Shown one piece after another: positions 21,556 to 34,161 of a stretch of DNA of 64,000 bases. The stretch is from Dactylonectria macrodidyma (taxonomy: Eukaryota; Ascomycota; Sordariomycetes; Hypocreales; Nectriaceae). The stretch spans positions 1,984,001 through 2,048,000 of the forward strand of contig JAGMUV010000004.1 in NCBI GenBank assembly GCA_020744425.1, written 5' to 3'. Positions within the stretch are counted from its first letter, which is position 1; each line of letters opens with the position of its first letter. Under the pieces are notes generated by a model. It was given only the letters and a program-made list of their open reading frames with translations. It made no database searches and was not told the DNA's origin. Position numbers and translations under genes: made by a program.

Positions 21556-23914
21556 CTAAGACGACTCTTTCTTCATTTTGCGCTTCCCGCCGACTCTGCC
21601 ATCAACATGCTCGTCGTCCGGACTCCATTCCTCAGGGTGAAAGTCTGGGTTTCCGTAGTGTGCGCGATTCCAGATGCTGTTCTTGAACGTGTTCGTTTTA
21701 ACATTGAAGTGCGGTTCTATGCTGTTTTGACTCTCTTCATACTCAAGCTGAACTTGACTAAATCGAATATGGTAGTTAGAGTTCGTTCTGTGATTAGACA
21801 ACTGTGACGACTGAGGCCCTATCCCAGATGTCGCAACCATTGGCGGGTTAAGCACGGCAGCTGTGCTGGTTATTGGCATGGGAGCGGGCGGCGATGGAGG
21901 TTGCGGCGAAGCCATGATGGCGGGTGCTGGCTGGGGTTGAGACTGGGGCTGTGCGGTTGAAGCCGGCAACCCATCCGCGAAGTGCGTCATCCATGTGTTC
22001 GACTGCACAGCGGCGGCGGAAGTGGGAGGAGGGGCCAGAGGTGCCATGCCCATCGGGCTGAAGCCGGGGATCATGGCCAACGCGCCGTAGTCAAGTGATG
22101 AGTACGCTCCAAGGTCCGTCTGAGTGCTCGTGATGGGGGTATGGCTGGACAAGGAGTTGACTCGGTTGACGTGTATCGACATGGGCGCAGCGGACACTGC
22201 AATCGGAACTTGTACACGGGACGTGAGGTACAGGATATCGTAGTGGTCGGGTCGATAAAGCAGGTAGATGATGGGACCCAGGCTCGAGGGGTCCTGACCG
22301 TTGGCTTCCTCGGGGAATCGATATCGGTTCGCCTGGCAGCCGGGACTCCGATCCAGGTATACAATCTCGAGAACAAACTGGTTGGGTTCAAGTAGCACGT
22401 GAACGAGAGCTACAATACCGAGATGCTCGATTTCGCGGTTGACGAGCTCGATGGACTGGCTACAATACCCAACAACGCCACCAGCTACCTCTGGGAGGAA
22501 GGGATCATAAGTGGCAGCGTTGGCCTTGAGGTAGGTCGCGGCGAGCAGGCGAAGATAGTAGATGATGCTGCCGCTAATGGAAACATCATTCCACCGTTCT
22601 AGAAGCAGCAAGTGCGTGACCTGTGGGTTAGGGTTCTCCATGCTCTGAGCAAGGTCACGAAGCAGTCCAAACATCTCATCCGCCCACTCTTCGAAGTAGG
22701 CGTAGCCTCCAACAGTGGACATCATCTGGTTGAAGCTCATTAGGCGGGCGACTTCGCCCTCAATCTTGCCCTGATCGCCTGATTCGATGAGTTTCTCCAA
22801 GTATGAGAATCCAATTGCTGTAACGCGAAGCCGTTAGCCAAAATGCAACATGTCAAATGAAGCAGCGTCCCGAGACAGGGGTGGCAGAGCGAGACAAAAC
22901 AACGTGCCGCGGCCGGAGAGCGGAGTCGTGTCTTGGGGGGGATGCGCGGATTGGCATGTTCCCAGGACTGAACCACTCCTGTGGGATCGCAGGATGCAGA
23001 ACGGGGCGAATTGACTCACCTCGCCATCCACAGTTGCCGTCGCCTTGAATGGGCCGATAGTGGGAGAAGGTCTGGGGAAGAGCCTAGAAAATTCAGGGTC
23101 AGTGTGTCGATCATGCCAATTTCGGCACCTGGGAGACAAACAATTGTCTTCTCGACATAGACCTGGTCTGCTTTGGCATACTCGTTGGTGATGGCCTCGC
23201 TAGACACTCTGTTGCCGACCAAAGGTCCCTGCAGAATCGGAGGGTTAGCAGCTTGCAGGGCGATGCGGAGCTGGAGCGATTGCGACTTGCCTTGAGCTCG
23301 GCCTGGTAGTCTTTGGCGGCGGCCTGCTGGGCGGCAATGTCGTGCTGGCCCTGCTGGTCCTCCATCTTGGGGATGATGATGACGGAAGAAGGGAAGGGTT
23401 GGTGTGGCGCTTGGCGCGGCTCGGTGTTGTGCTGATGCTGCGAGACGGGTTGCTGTTGGTTCAAGTGCTGCTGGTGCTGGTGCTGGTGCTGTTGGAACTG
23501 TTCTTCTTGGTGGAGGCGCTGCTGCTGCAGGTGCTGCTGTTGCTGGCGGAGCTGCAGGTCTTGGTGCTGGTACTGGTAGTGAGCCTCTACAGCGTGTCGG
23601 TTCGTTGGGGTGTGCGGTGGTGGTGAGGTCGTGGAGGCGGTAGAATGGGCGTAGGTAGAGGAGGAAACAGGTGATGCCGAGGACTGTTGTTGTTGTCGTT
23701 GTTGCAGGTGAAGTGGCAGCTGTTGCTGCTGTGGCTGTAGTGGTGGTGCACCTGCAGTTGTCCGTCGTTCCTGCTGCTGCGAATCGTAGGGCGATCCGGC
23801 GGACGCAATGGCTCCTCCGCCTCCGGCTGTTTCGGGGTATCCAAAGCCCAGTTCTGGAGCTAGGCCAAAGGACGCGAAGCAGGAGGCGTACGGCGTGGGT
23901 TGAGGTTGGAACAT
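21556..23914 (-). CDS. Otubain-like deubiquitinase (peptidase C65) with Gln-rich N-terminus
   Basis: Cysteine protease that removes ubiquitin from proteins. Four exons: 23914-23291, 23228-23142, 23083-23020 and 22817-21556, giving 678 residues. Intron 1 (23290-23229) has a GC donor (GCAAGT); intron 2 is 23141-23084 and intron 3 is 23019-22818. Splicing reconstructs the OTU core at about 209-455: PLVGNR and NEYAKADQVYVEK (otubain N-terminal helix), catalytic Asp252 and Cys255 in GDGNCGWR, LRLLAATYL, and His450 in LLYRPDHYDILY. The human OTUB1 layout matches block by block. Outside the core it is unusual: residues 1-208 are rich in Gln, Pro and His with poly-Gln runs, and 456-678 are a disordered Pro/Ser/Asn-rich tail. 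The start is the first in-frame ATG after the leader; an upstream exon cannot be excluded. Confidence 0.9.
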
Positions 23915-24543
23915 GCCTTGTCTGCAACGTCTCTCCGGGCGGGGAGGAGATGTTAGGAAGGAAGGGGGGAGGGTAGAAAAGGTGCGACGGGAGAGAAGGG
24001 GAGGAGAAGAGGAGGAGTAGAAGACCCAGGATGGAGCGGGAAAGATGTAGGTATGTGAGAACGAGAGGGGAGTGGTGAGCGGAAGTGGTGAGCCCAGTGA
24101 GCTGGGACCTAGGAGGTTGCAAGTTGCAGACACCAGTACTGGCAGGCGCTGGTGGTGCAAGTGGTGCAGTAATAACAGCTGCTGCTTGCTGTTGCCGATG
24201 CTGCTGCTGCTGCTACGGCTGCTAGCTGCTGCTGGTACACTGTACTATTTGCTGCCCCTCGGGGGCGTAGGTTTTAGGTAGATGGAGCGATGAATGCCCC
24301 GTCAATGTCCCCCGGCACAAGCCCCGTGCGAGCCCTGTCTTGCCTTGCCGAGCCCTGTCGACTTTCTGGTGGATCAGTGGGAGGGATAATGGATCAGTGG
24401 TATGCTCGCGCGCTGGGCACTGGGGAGGGGGACGCTGTAGCACGGGTCACTGGGTGGCCAAGGGTGCCCGAAAAGAGGATCCCTGGAGGGGGAGATGGGA
24501 TGGGATGAGAGAGATGGAAATGCCAAGCTAGGGACTTTAGCAC

Positions 24544-24614
24544 AGCGGGCGGACAGCGGGTGATGTGGCCTAGCGGAGCGCCTAGCGGGTGGCCTAGCGG
24601 GTAATCCCAGCGGG
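24544..24614. repeat. AGCGG-rich short repeat patch
   Basis: About six AGCGG(G/A) units in 70 bases, three of them preceded by CCT (CCTAGCGG). Function unknown. Confidence 0.7.
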
Positions 24615-25073
24615 AAAAAAGACCGGCGGGCGCAAGGAATCGACCGGCCGGGGGATGGACCCAGGGCTTGCAGTCGACCGAGGCTTCGGATTTTGAACGG
24701 AGCAAAAGAGGTTCAGTTCAAGGTTGTGATTTCTTCCGTGGGAAGGCGGCCAGGCGCGGGAAGCACACGATGTGAGCGAGGGAAACGAGCAAGTAATAAG
24801 CCGAGGGGCGCTAATCGCCGTGCTAACGAGATCCCAGGTCCGAGAGACGCGGCTAGCACGGCCACGGGGGGTCGCACAAGAACAGGATGGAGCGTCGCAC
24901 AACGGGTTGGGGCAGCCGACTGCGGTTGTGACCTGTGACAGCAGAAGGAAAATCAGCAACAGCTGTCTTACCCGGTTTGGCGCGACGAGCTATGGATCGT
25001 CAACGAGCTATGGAGCAGGCGGCGTGAAGTGGTACAGTACCCTGCTCGGCTAAAGAACCAGGAATCCAGGAAT

Positions 25074-25094
25074 GGATTATGGATTATGGATTAT
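25074..25094. repeat. (GGATTAT)3 tandem repeat
   Basis: Three perfect heptanucleotide units. Confidence 0.9.
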
Positions 25095-28000
25095 GGACCT
25101 CCTGATGGTGCTGGTGCTGGTGTTTGGTGCTGGTGGTGTCACCACGGCAGATGCGGTTACAGACTCGCTCGTTGGCTGACACGATACGCTCCGTCGTCAC
25201 AAGTGCCTGCCGTCAGAGTGTCTAAACAAGTGTCTAGAGAGTGTTTAGAGTGACGAGAGCCCACACGAGTCCACTTGGGAGGGTGAGACGACTCTCCACC
25301 TTGATTGCCAGGAGCCAAGAGTCCCACGACACGCCCAGGTAAGGTTGAGAGGGACCCAACCAGCACCGACGATCTCCCGCTGACGATGCGTCACGACGCG
25401 ATTCACGATTCGATCGGCGGCGTATGTGCGCAATTCCCAGCAGGAAACCGACTGCGTGGCTGAGGTGCCAGAGCGCAATTGGGTCGACGCAAGGCACGAT
25501 GGCTCCAGTCGCCCAGGCACGTCCAGAGAGTTTGGCGGACGATGGGGCAGACGATTGGTGGAGAGAAGGCCGAAGAGGGTGTGTTGGAAGTAAGGGCCGC
25601 AAAAGTAGGGCGAGAGAACAGGACGAGAAAAGAAGTAAGTGGGAGGGCAGCGCCGCAGTGGAGGACGGTGGCGCGGCCGGTGCGAACTTGCGAAGGCAGT
25701 GAGCCGACTTGACTTGTTGATGGGATGAACAGTGACAGTCTGCGGGCGGTTTGTAGGTAATGCGCGTGGGGGAGAGCAGAAGAGCGGTCCCGAACTAATG
25801 GATGACGGATGGAGAATGGCACGACCCGAGTTATCTAGTCTTCAAGTCCTAGAGAAAAGGACGGATTACAATGCGTAGGTAAAGCTAGGTAACAGCGGGT
25901 TGTTGTTGGTCCTGCGAAGCTGGTGGGAGATGAGATGGTGAGATGACACGACGGCTGGAGCGGGAAACGCCAACCAAAGCAACTACGGCAAAGGCGCTGC
26001 TGGTCTCTGACAAGTGAGAGCAGAAGGCGACCCTGCAACGTGGTTGGGTGGCTGATGGGTATGGGATGGCTGATGGGATGGAGGAGGGGTCGCTGGATCG
26101 GATCTGTCGATGACCCCGGATCACTCTCGGACGGCCTGAATGGCTGCTTTTGCCGTATGTCTTCCAAGAGGGCGTCTGCAGGGCTTCTATTGCACCAGTA
26201 GAGGACTAGAGTTGTGTAAGCTGGGCTGCAAGCTGCCTGTGAGCTGCTTGTGAGCTGCCTATGAGCTGCAATCTGCAAGCTGCAAGCTTGTTGCGAGGTG
26301 GTCTGCTGCTGGACTTGGTGTGTGTCCGGCAAGAGAAAATGGGGCGTTATCGGGTGCGTGTTGGTTGTGTGTGTACGTGCGTGCGTTCGCACTGCTGTGC
26401 CGTCTGCTAGGTTGTGGCGCGTTTCTGACGGCCCTTCTCTTGTTGGTCGACCCAGTGGCGCCTGTTGGGCTTGCTTGGGCTTCTCTTTCAGCTTCTCTTT
26501 GCGGTACAGTTTCTGTAGGTCCTTTGTTGACTGGTTCGGCCGGGAGAGTCCCAAGACCGGTCCAACTTTGCGGCTTGCAGTGCACTAGTCAATGCGAAGT
26601 GCTTTCCAAAAAAGAAACCCCTGCCCTGGCTGTCGGGTCAAGGGTCTTGGGTTGTGTCTTTCTGGCCAGGGTCGACTTGTTAATTAGAGTGTCTTCCCAA
26701 ACACGGCTGCCTCCGTTGGCGTCGATGATGGACGTGCGCGCAGCGTGGTGTGCGTGTGAGCCATGCACTGGGATGCTGAACGTGTGTGTGTGGGCGGGGA
26801 TTGCGCTGCCTGATCTTTCTTGACGGATCGTCCCTTCAACCAGAGACCTGTGGGGCTTCGCAAGCAGGAAATCAGGGATGTCGAGTTTAGTAGGGGGGGA
26901 GAAGGCTGAAGCGAAGATGGGGATGGGAATGAGCAATGGGGGGGTGGGACGATCCCTGATGAAGAGGGGATAGAGAGAGAATCCTGAGAGGGTTGTGAGA
27001 GAGACAAGTGTTTAGGGTTTTACTAGTTGTGACGACTGAAGAATCTGGTGATGGTCCTGGTGACGGTATTGGCGATGGTGGTGTTGATGATGCTGGCGAT
27101 GAAGCTAGCGATGGTGATGATGCTATGGGTTGCTGATTTTGTGGTGCTACTGTTGGTGCTACTGCTTGATGCCGGCAGGTACCTTGGCGATAGTGGTGAT
27201 GCTAATGCCCGCGAGTGGTGTGAACTGGGGTTTGGAGTGGCCAGGTCGAGTTGATGCGCCGGCAGGCAGGGGGAAAATCCAAGCGTCTGATTTGGACGGA
27301 TCGGAGCAGTTCCAGCCGGCAGCAAGGCTGGAGCGAAATTTGTCTTGGGGGCGTAACCTAACACTTGGCAAATGCAAATGCAAGACAAGAAAAGCCATGT
27401 ACCTAGGTATCCTCAACGCCGGGGGAAAAGCGTGACAACCACGTTGGAAACGGGAAATGGGCGTCGCCCTAGGCCAGCCAGACGGGACCAGGTTTCAGCG
27501 GTGATTGGGGAGTGGAAGTCCGAGCGGGTCTCGGGGTTGCTTGCTTTGTGAGAGGGGGGACCTTGTCTCGCCTCCAGTTTTCGCTTTCTTGTCTCGGCCG
27601 GGTATACGGGCAAAAAAGGAAAAAACGTTGGGTGAACTGACCCTGCAGGCAGAGCTCGGTTTGTGGACCGTGGCGGCAGGTTCTCCTTGTGATTGAGGAT
27701 TGGGATTGGGATTCCCCCCGTACTAAATTGATGAATGCCCACGTTGTTGAAGGCAGGACAAGGACAATACTTGAGGATCCCGCGTGGGGGTTCTCTTATA
27801 GCCAGGAACAGGGGTGGATGGGGATATTTTTTTTTTCTGGATCTTGACGGAGACCAGAATTGAAGGCGTGGGATGCCGGGAAAGAAAAGCAATATGGAAT
27901 CCGTGGGTGGTCTTCTCTAGGTTCTGCTAACAGAGTCAAAAAGCCTTTGGTGGTGGTGGTTGGCTTCCTCGTGCTTGCTGGCGGTGGCGGTGGTGGTGCT

Positions 28001-31000
28001 GTCTGCTGCCGAGGATGATGAGAATAGCAAAACGCTGATTCGCCGGCCCGCGTCTTTTCCTTGCCCGTCTCCTTGCTCCTAGGATGCGACGCCAAAAATG
28101 CACAGGCACGGACAGGCTGGCTGGCAGGTACAAGGCACGGGCGTCGACAAGGGGTCTCGGGTTTTCTCTGCGTGCACCCAAGTTGAAGACGGACAAGGGG
28201 AGCGTCGATCAACCAAGGGTAGAGGGCTAAGGCGAACAAGCGCGAATGCAGAGAGGGTGGGATAGAGGTGAACTTAGTATGGGTAGGGGAGAATGGGTAT
28301 AGTTGATGGGCAATGGGTAATGGGGGAAGTGGGAATTAGGAATTGGGAGGATATCGTGATACACAACCAGTTGTCGAGGTCTACTAGTGACGGGCAGGGG
28401 AGCAGGGGGGAACAAAGAGGCTGTGGTGCTGAAGTCGTAAAGTTTAGACGTGCTTGTCTTCAAAACGAGAGGCGGGTTGAACTCGAAATCTTCCACATTG
28501 GCGAAAAGATGGGAATCGTCGACTTCATATGGATTGTCGACACGTCCAGCCAAGCATTGCAATCCATAAGGTACCTGTCTACCCAAGGTAGCAGTGAAAA
28601 CGGCCGAAAGCTCAGCATGGTCCGTGAGACGGGACGCCGTCAGCGGGAAGGGGAGCCCGGGACACGGGAGGCACGGACGGCGGGCGACGGAAGACGGGCT
28701 GGACAGCGGCAGCCCAAAAAAAAAGCCGACCGGCCAGCTTTCTTCCCTCCCTCACCATAAGCAGCACTAGTAGAAGAGAACAACAAACATACGAAAACGG
28801 GAAACGTGCTCCACTGCCCAGGCCTACCTGCCTCCCGCTTCGCTCATTCATGAAATGTGCAGGTACGTGCGGTACTCATCCGGTACATGGCCGTTTCGCT
28901 GCGGGCACCAAGCCACGGTACATGCCGCCGCGCTGGCAATATACAATTGCGGTACGTGCCACATCCCACGGGACGAGAGCGGGGCCAGATGGGGCTGTCG
29001 TTGCTTGGGTTCTGTTCTCCACCACGCCATGATCCTCACTCTTCTTCTTGACTCACTCCACCTGTGTGCAGTTCCTCCCCCCCCCCTCTCCTACGAAACA
29101 GATCCCAGGCCAAAGAAAGAAATCGCATTTTCCCATGGCGCCGGCACATGGCACGCACGCCTGCACCCGCGAACCGGGGCATGGCACACAGCCACTGGCT
29201 CACGGAGGCAAGGGGGAAGCAAGCCTCGACCACTTACATGGAGCTTGCATGCAAGCTGTCCTGATATCTCAGCTGCATCACGGTTCGCTGTCCACCCCGG
29301 ACCAAACGTCATTGCATACGCACGGGTAAGGAAAAAAAACGTCCAGCAAGATATTCCCCAGCTCCGCTTCATCAGCAAACGCCCCCGCCGTGACGGCATC
29401 TTACCATCCAGTGCGGAACCTCCGGGGGAGCCGCCCACGCACCGAGAGAGCCTCCTGTTGTTCTCTCCCCCATGCCCCGACCCCCATGGACCCAAGTGTC
29501 CGTCGACTGGCGTTATTGCGTTCGAAATTCCCTCTCATTTTCAACTGCCGTTCTATGGGGGGTTTTTTTTGTTTCTTTTACCTCAACACTATGTGCTTAG
29601 CGGCCGAGCCGGACACGGTTCAAGGTGGAGACTGCGCGGCGAGGGCGGCGGCTGCGGCCTCCACGCTGAGCCTTGTTCTTTTTGTCTCACCTCTCAAGAA
29701 ACACGTATCGACACGTAGTAGCCTTAGTAGTTCGACCTTCGCCAGACGGCCGTCGAATCAAAGTCAAACGCCACCCGCTGCCGCTGGCTTCGAGTCGCGT
29801 GGCCACTGTCTCTCGGCTGGTGTCTCGGCCGGGGAAAGTAAAGTGAAGGGGAGGGGGGATTCAGCTCATGTTGCGTCGCCGGCCGTTCGCCGCTCCGTGT
29901 ACACCCGTTCGGCTCCAGCACCGGTTGATGTGATGTTTCGATATTTGGGGGTTCCCAGTGGCTTGCCCACTTAGCAGAACCTATGGGAAGCTCGTCTTCG
30001 TAGCTTGGTCCGCCTCAGTTTCTCCATGCTCGGTGTCCAACGGCATCAAGACTCCGTCCGTCCGTTGTCTCATGCCCCCCATTTCCACTGTGTTACCTGT
30101 GTATGCCGCTCGCCGCCCAAGGAGGAATGTCTCACAGAAGCGGCTGCCTCGGGTCACACCCTGCTTCGGAGCTTACTTTCCCATTACGAGGCTTTGTAAA
30201 ACCATCCTCTGTCATTGGAGAATTGATGGATGGACACCAGCTTGCGCAAACAGAGTGCCGACCTACATGCGCATCACGTCTGGCTGCTAAGACGCTACGA
30301 CGACAACCTCTCTCCACACGTCGTCATATCGCCTCCTAATTCGATAGGAATTGTCCCAGATTTCTTCACCGGGCACGTCTCAGCAAATCATTTCAGCCCC
30401 CTCTCTCTGCCTTGGCATTGCCCTCCCCGCTCCCTTGCTTTTGCCATGCTGCATGCACTTTTCCATTGCCAAGTCCCAAAGTTTACCTGCGTCCCTTCCC
30501 GGAACTCCCCCATTGGTCGCTTTGGCTTTCGTTTTCCCTGCCCTGTCCCACTGTTAGGGCACTCCATAGTTGCGGCTTGCAGCCTTCCTGTTTTTTCACA
30601 AACACAAAGCAGAGCTATAAGGTAACATATCGCCTGCATATACATGATTTCCCGCGCGGGCCCGACCCGGCCCAATCCTTCTGACGTGTGGGGGCCGGGG
30701 AAGGAGCTGGCAGTTGTAACTCGTTGCATGCTTGGGAAGAGGAGAGCAGCAACGAGCCGTGAGCTTCGTGTCGTCTTGCGGCGAATGAAGCTGCATCGCA
30801 TGAGATAAACACGGGTGTCAACCTTCACCGTTGTAGCGTTTCCGTTCCTCCTGTTCATTTACTCACGTTGTTGCTAGCCCAGCTCAGTCATTCCGTTGGT
30901 GGCAGTGAGATGTTGCTCATTGAACCAGGCACCGGGTTCGCGGCCTTGCACTCGCAACCCATAACGGCGATATGTGATACGTCACATACGGCCAACGAAG

Positions 31001-32570
31001 CAAAGATATCCACAGCCTGACCAGATGCCGCAAACCATCCTCTTGACGCGGCTTTGTCTTTTTGTGTACCCTCAATTCAGAAGCCCCCTCCTTGTGCTAT
31101 TGCGCCGGCCGCATCTCTTGTGCCACCACCCCCCTCGAGTTACGCCTGCGGGTTCGAACGGTACCGAATTCGGGCAATTGTCACGTCTGCCCTGGTCATG
31201 TATCACATTGTAACGGCATTCGCTACACGAGATTAATGCCCCGGCGTAAAACTTTAATGGACAATCTATCTGATTCTCGTATACGCGGAGCCTCCGGTTC
31301 TCGGGTGAGGGGAGGGAGGGCAGTCAGGCTCGGCAACAAAGCCCAGGCAACAAGCCAAAGCACTCCTAACGTTCAAAACGAACAGTATCCATCTTTCTTA
31401 CCTCACCGCCATAACTAGGCCAGTCGCCACATGCTGCAGTCTAATCAAGCTTGGGGCACGCGTCCATGTTCAGCTCCACCGTCTCAAGCCTCACGGCCAT
31501 GCATCCATCCACGCTTCTCCTGCGGGAGCAGATCTGGAACCTCGATCTGCTGTGTCTGTGAGACAGCAGTTGCACGCCCTCTTCGAATGATAGCTAGTTG
31601 AGAACGGGAGGTCTCGTGGTTATACCACCGCTTGTGTTCGTCATTGTACTCGTCCTTGTCCTTCGTGTACCACTGCCCTGTATCTCGTGCTACCACTCGT
31701 AACCCTGCCCCGTGGCCACTTGTTTTGTGCAGTTGGAAACTCCAATAGCCTTCTCTACCCGCGTTTGGTGGCTTCTGCGCGGAGTCATTCAGCCCATCTG
31801 TGTGCATGTCGTAGCTGCGGTCTGACCAACAAGTCCTGCAAGCTTCTCACACCAACACTTCAACGACGGTCCCCTATTCGCAGATCTCTTGAACAGGAAT
31901 GTGCGGAGCTCGCAAACAAGTTCGCGTCGTCTCCGCGTCCCCGCATCTATCTAGGCTTCAGGTGGCCTGGTCCTGGTTCCCGGTGCCGCTCGGTCTGCGA
32001 TATGACTTCGTACGACGACCACGCAGCTCCCATGCCGTGTCTTGGATGTAAGCTCAACGGACTTCCAGTCCCACAGTCTCACAATGTTTGCTATGCTGCT
32101 AGCCTTTGCAGCTTGCGTTGTGCTTCAAGGGCGTGGGTTTATCGTCTCGAAACTCCAACGGCCATTGGGTATCTCTTGCCTATCACATTTTACAAGCAGC
32201 AATGCAACAAGATAATGACAGCCTGATATAAAAGGACAACAACACCGAGTCTAGAGCACTCCTCAAAGTATCTCCTACGTCATTCAGACTCGTGTTTGCT
32301 GAGATCCACGTTCAGCCCACAGGGACCAGCGACTGAGCGATCAATAATCCCGCCATCCTACGATAGCTTGAAACACGCAATGAAATTACATGGTGCTATA
32401 CTAGATCCCTTGTCTAATCATGCTCCAGAAAATCTCGTAGACTCTCCTCGAGCGGTGTACACTTTGGTGGCGGATCAAAGGAATGTGAGAACTGAGATAG
32501 AAGGCTTTCATGCACGGCCCATGGTATCTGCTTGGTCATGAAATGTCGTTCAGGGTCTATGGCCATCCCC

Positions 32571-34161
32571 TCATTGCCAGCCCGGTGTGGTTCCCTTGCC
32601 TTTCTTTCGAAGTGTCGGTCCACGGCCCCCTGGCCCTTTACCAAGGGGGATGCCCTGAATATCCACGCCCTGGTCCTCTGCTGCTGAGTTTTCGATGCTG
32701 CGGAACCCATCACCCTCCCTGAAGATGGTTACGAACAGCTCGGAGATCGAGTTTGTCAGGCCCTGGAGAGCCAAGACACGCTCCGAGTCGGCATCAGATG
32801 TTATTTCGAGAAGTCCCTCCTGCTCGTTGATCCGCCCGCTAATCTTTCCGTCGATTATGAGGAATCCGAGGATATCTTGCACCTCCGGCTCTGATATCTT
32901 CAGTTGCTTGGCGATCCATGCAAGCTTCATCCGTGTGTAGGGGGCAATTAGCTTCACGACACCCTTGGTCCGCATGTTGCGCGTAACCTCATCGATGTTC
33001 TCCGCGATAAAGGAATCATCCAGGATGTCTTGGTTGCGCTGCAGAACCTTTTCGTAAGTGTGAACGTCATCCCGCTGGTAGGCGTCTACTAGGTCCGTCA
33101 TGGCTGATATTCTGGGGTCCGTCTTGTACGGCTTGGTTTCTTGCGAGTCGAACGGGTTGATGTTGGACTTCATCAGCATTGTAGTCAGGAGCAGATACTT
33201 GAGGACCTGGATCCGCTGCAGCGAACCCGCCTCGTCGTAGTTACGGAACGATTCGAAAAAGTCGCTCTGTGCCTCCTTCCAGTTCTCCTCGCTCATGTGC
33301 ATCTTTCCACCACACTCCCGGATGATTCCCATGATTCGGGGATGTGGGACTGCTGACTTGACCTTGAGCGCTCGTTGATAAAGTGCCTTCAACTGTTTGT
33401 TGTTCTTGGTTTCAGCAAACATCTGGATCTCCAGGGCATAGATTTCGAGTGAATATGTGCCCTTGCTGGGGTCATCTGAGCCGTCCTCTCGCTGACAGGT
33501 CTTGTGTAGTTCTCTCAATTTCTTGGACACGGCCGCGTACTCTTTTCGATCCAGCAAAAGCTTTGCCAATTTGATATTCGTCTTCAGCCATAGCCTTTCG
33601 TTGTTGGTGCTCTGGAAGCTCTGGAGAGTAAGAGAGTAGAATTGCTCCATGCATCGGATAGCATCGGACCCGTCAGCTCCCTTCTCAATGTAGTCGAGCA
33701 TATTGTTGATCGACTTCTCGGAATAGTTTCGGGTGACCGCTGACTTGACATAGGTGAGGAGTTCGGCGTAGTGCTCCGTTGCCTACAATGACGGGTCAGC
33801 ATAACAGCAATAGTGATAATGAAGGACCCAAGCGCCTAACTCACTTTGTCGTATTGGCCCAGCTTGTACTCCAATTTGATCGCCTGCTTCAAGCCTTTGA
33901 AACCCCATTCACCTTTCTCGTCCTCAAGCGGCGGGATGCCTAGGAACTCATCAACCGCGTCCTGGGGGTCGGAGAGCTTCAGCTGCTTCGCGTTGTAGTA
34001 CTTGTTCTCGATGTCGACATCACCGGACTCTTCGTCGTCGTCTTCCTCGTACTCGAAGTCGTACCTAGAACTGGTCAGCGATGTGCATCCAGTGGTCAGC
34101 GCCAGGAGGAAACATGCTGCTCCTCATCCGATTCCTGCATGAAATCCTCGTCGTCCGACAT
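32571..34161 (-). CDS. csnB: COP9 signalosome complex subunit 2
   Basis: Core PCI-domain subunit of the COP9 signalosome, which removes NEDD8 from cullins and so controls SCF-type ubiquitin ligases; in filamentous fungi it affects development and secondary metabolism. Exons 34161-34118, 34064-33845 and 33782-32571 give 491 residues. The second intron (33844-33783) is a normal GT...AG; the first (34117-34065) needs a GC donor. The protein opens with MSDDEDFMQES and an acidic YDFEYEEDDDEE block. It continues through the helical repeats (KLEYKLGQYDKA, TNERLWLKTNIKLAKLL-like) and the PCI winged helix (APYTRMKLAWIAKQL, VQDILGFLIIDGKI). This is the canonical CSN2 architecture and length. The nearest paralogue, proteasome lid Rpn6, lacks the acidic start. 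Confidence 0.95.

Larger units (their letters stand above)
23915..32570. other. 8.7 kb gene-free interval
   Basis: Lies upstream of the otubain start and downstream of the CSN2 stop. The longest open frame (28855-29718, +) has no domain and a composition unlike a real protein. Local low-complexity patches include AGCGG-rich sequence (about 24544-24614), (GGATTAT)3 (25074-25094), AGCTGC-rich sequence (about 26221-26285), GATGGTG-like triplets (about 27040-27180) and GGTAC clusters (28862-28955). It is not AT-rich, so it does not look like RIP-mutated transposon DNA. It could hold long regulatory or untranslated RNA for otubain, or orphan genes I cannot recognise. Confidence 0.4.

Noticed and set aside
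23016..24122. Alternative-frame Ser/Thr/Pro-rich protein over the otubain first exon
   Set aside because: Shifted reading of the poly-Gln coding repeats. The otubain frame joins to a complete catalytic domain; this one does not.
28855..29718. 287-codon + strand frame in the gene desert
   Set aside because: No domain, erratic Cys/His/Trp content, and several other frames are open over the same bases. Treated as chance.
31140..31165. tRNA B-box-like GGTTCGAAC
   Set aside because: It does not continue with the required CC, and no A box or cloverleaf is found around it.
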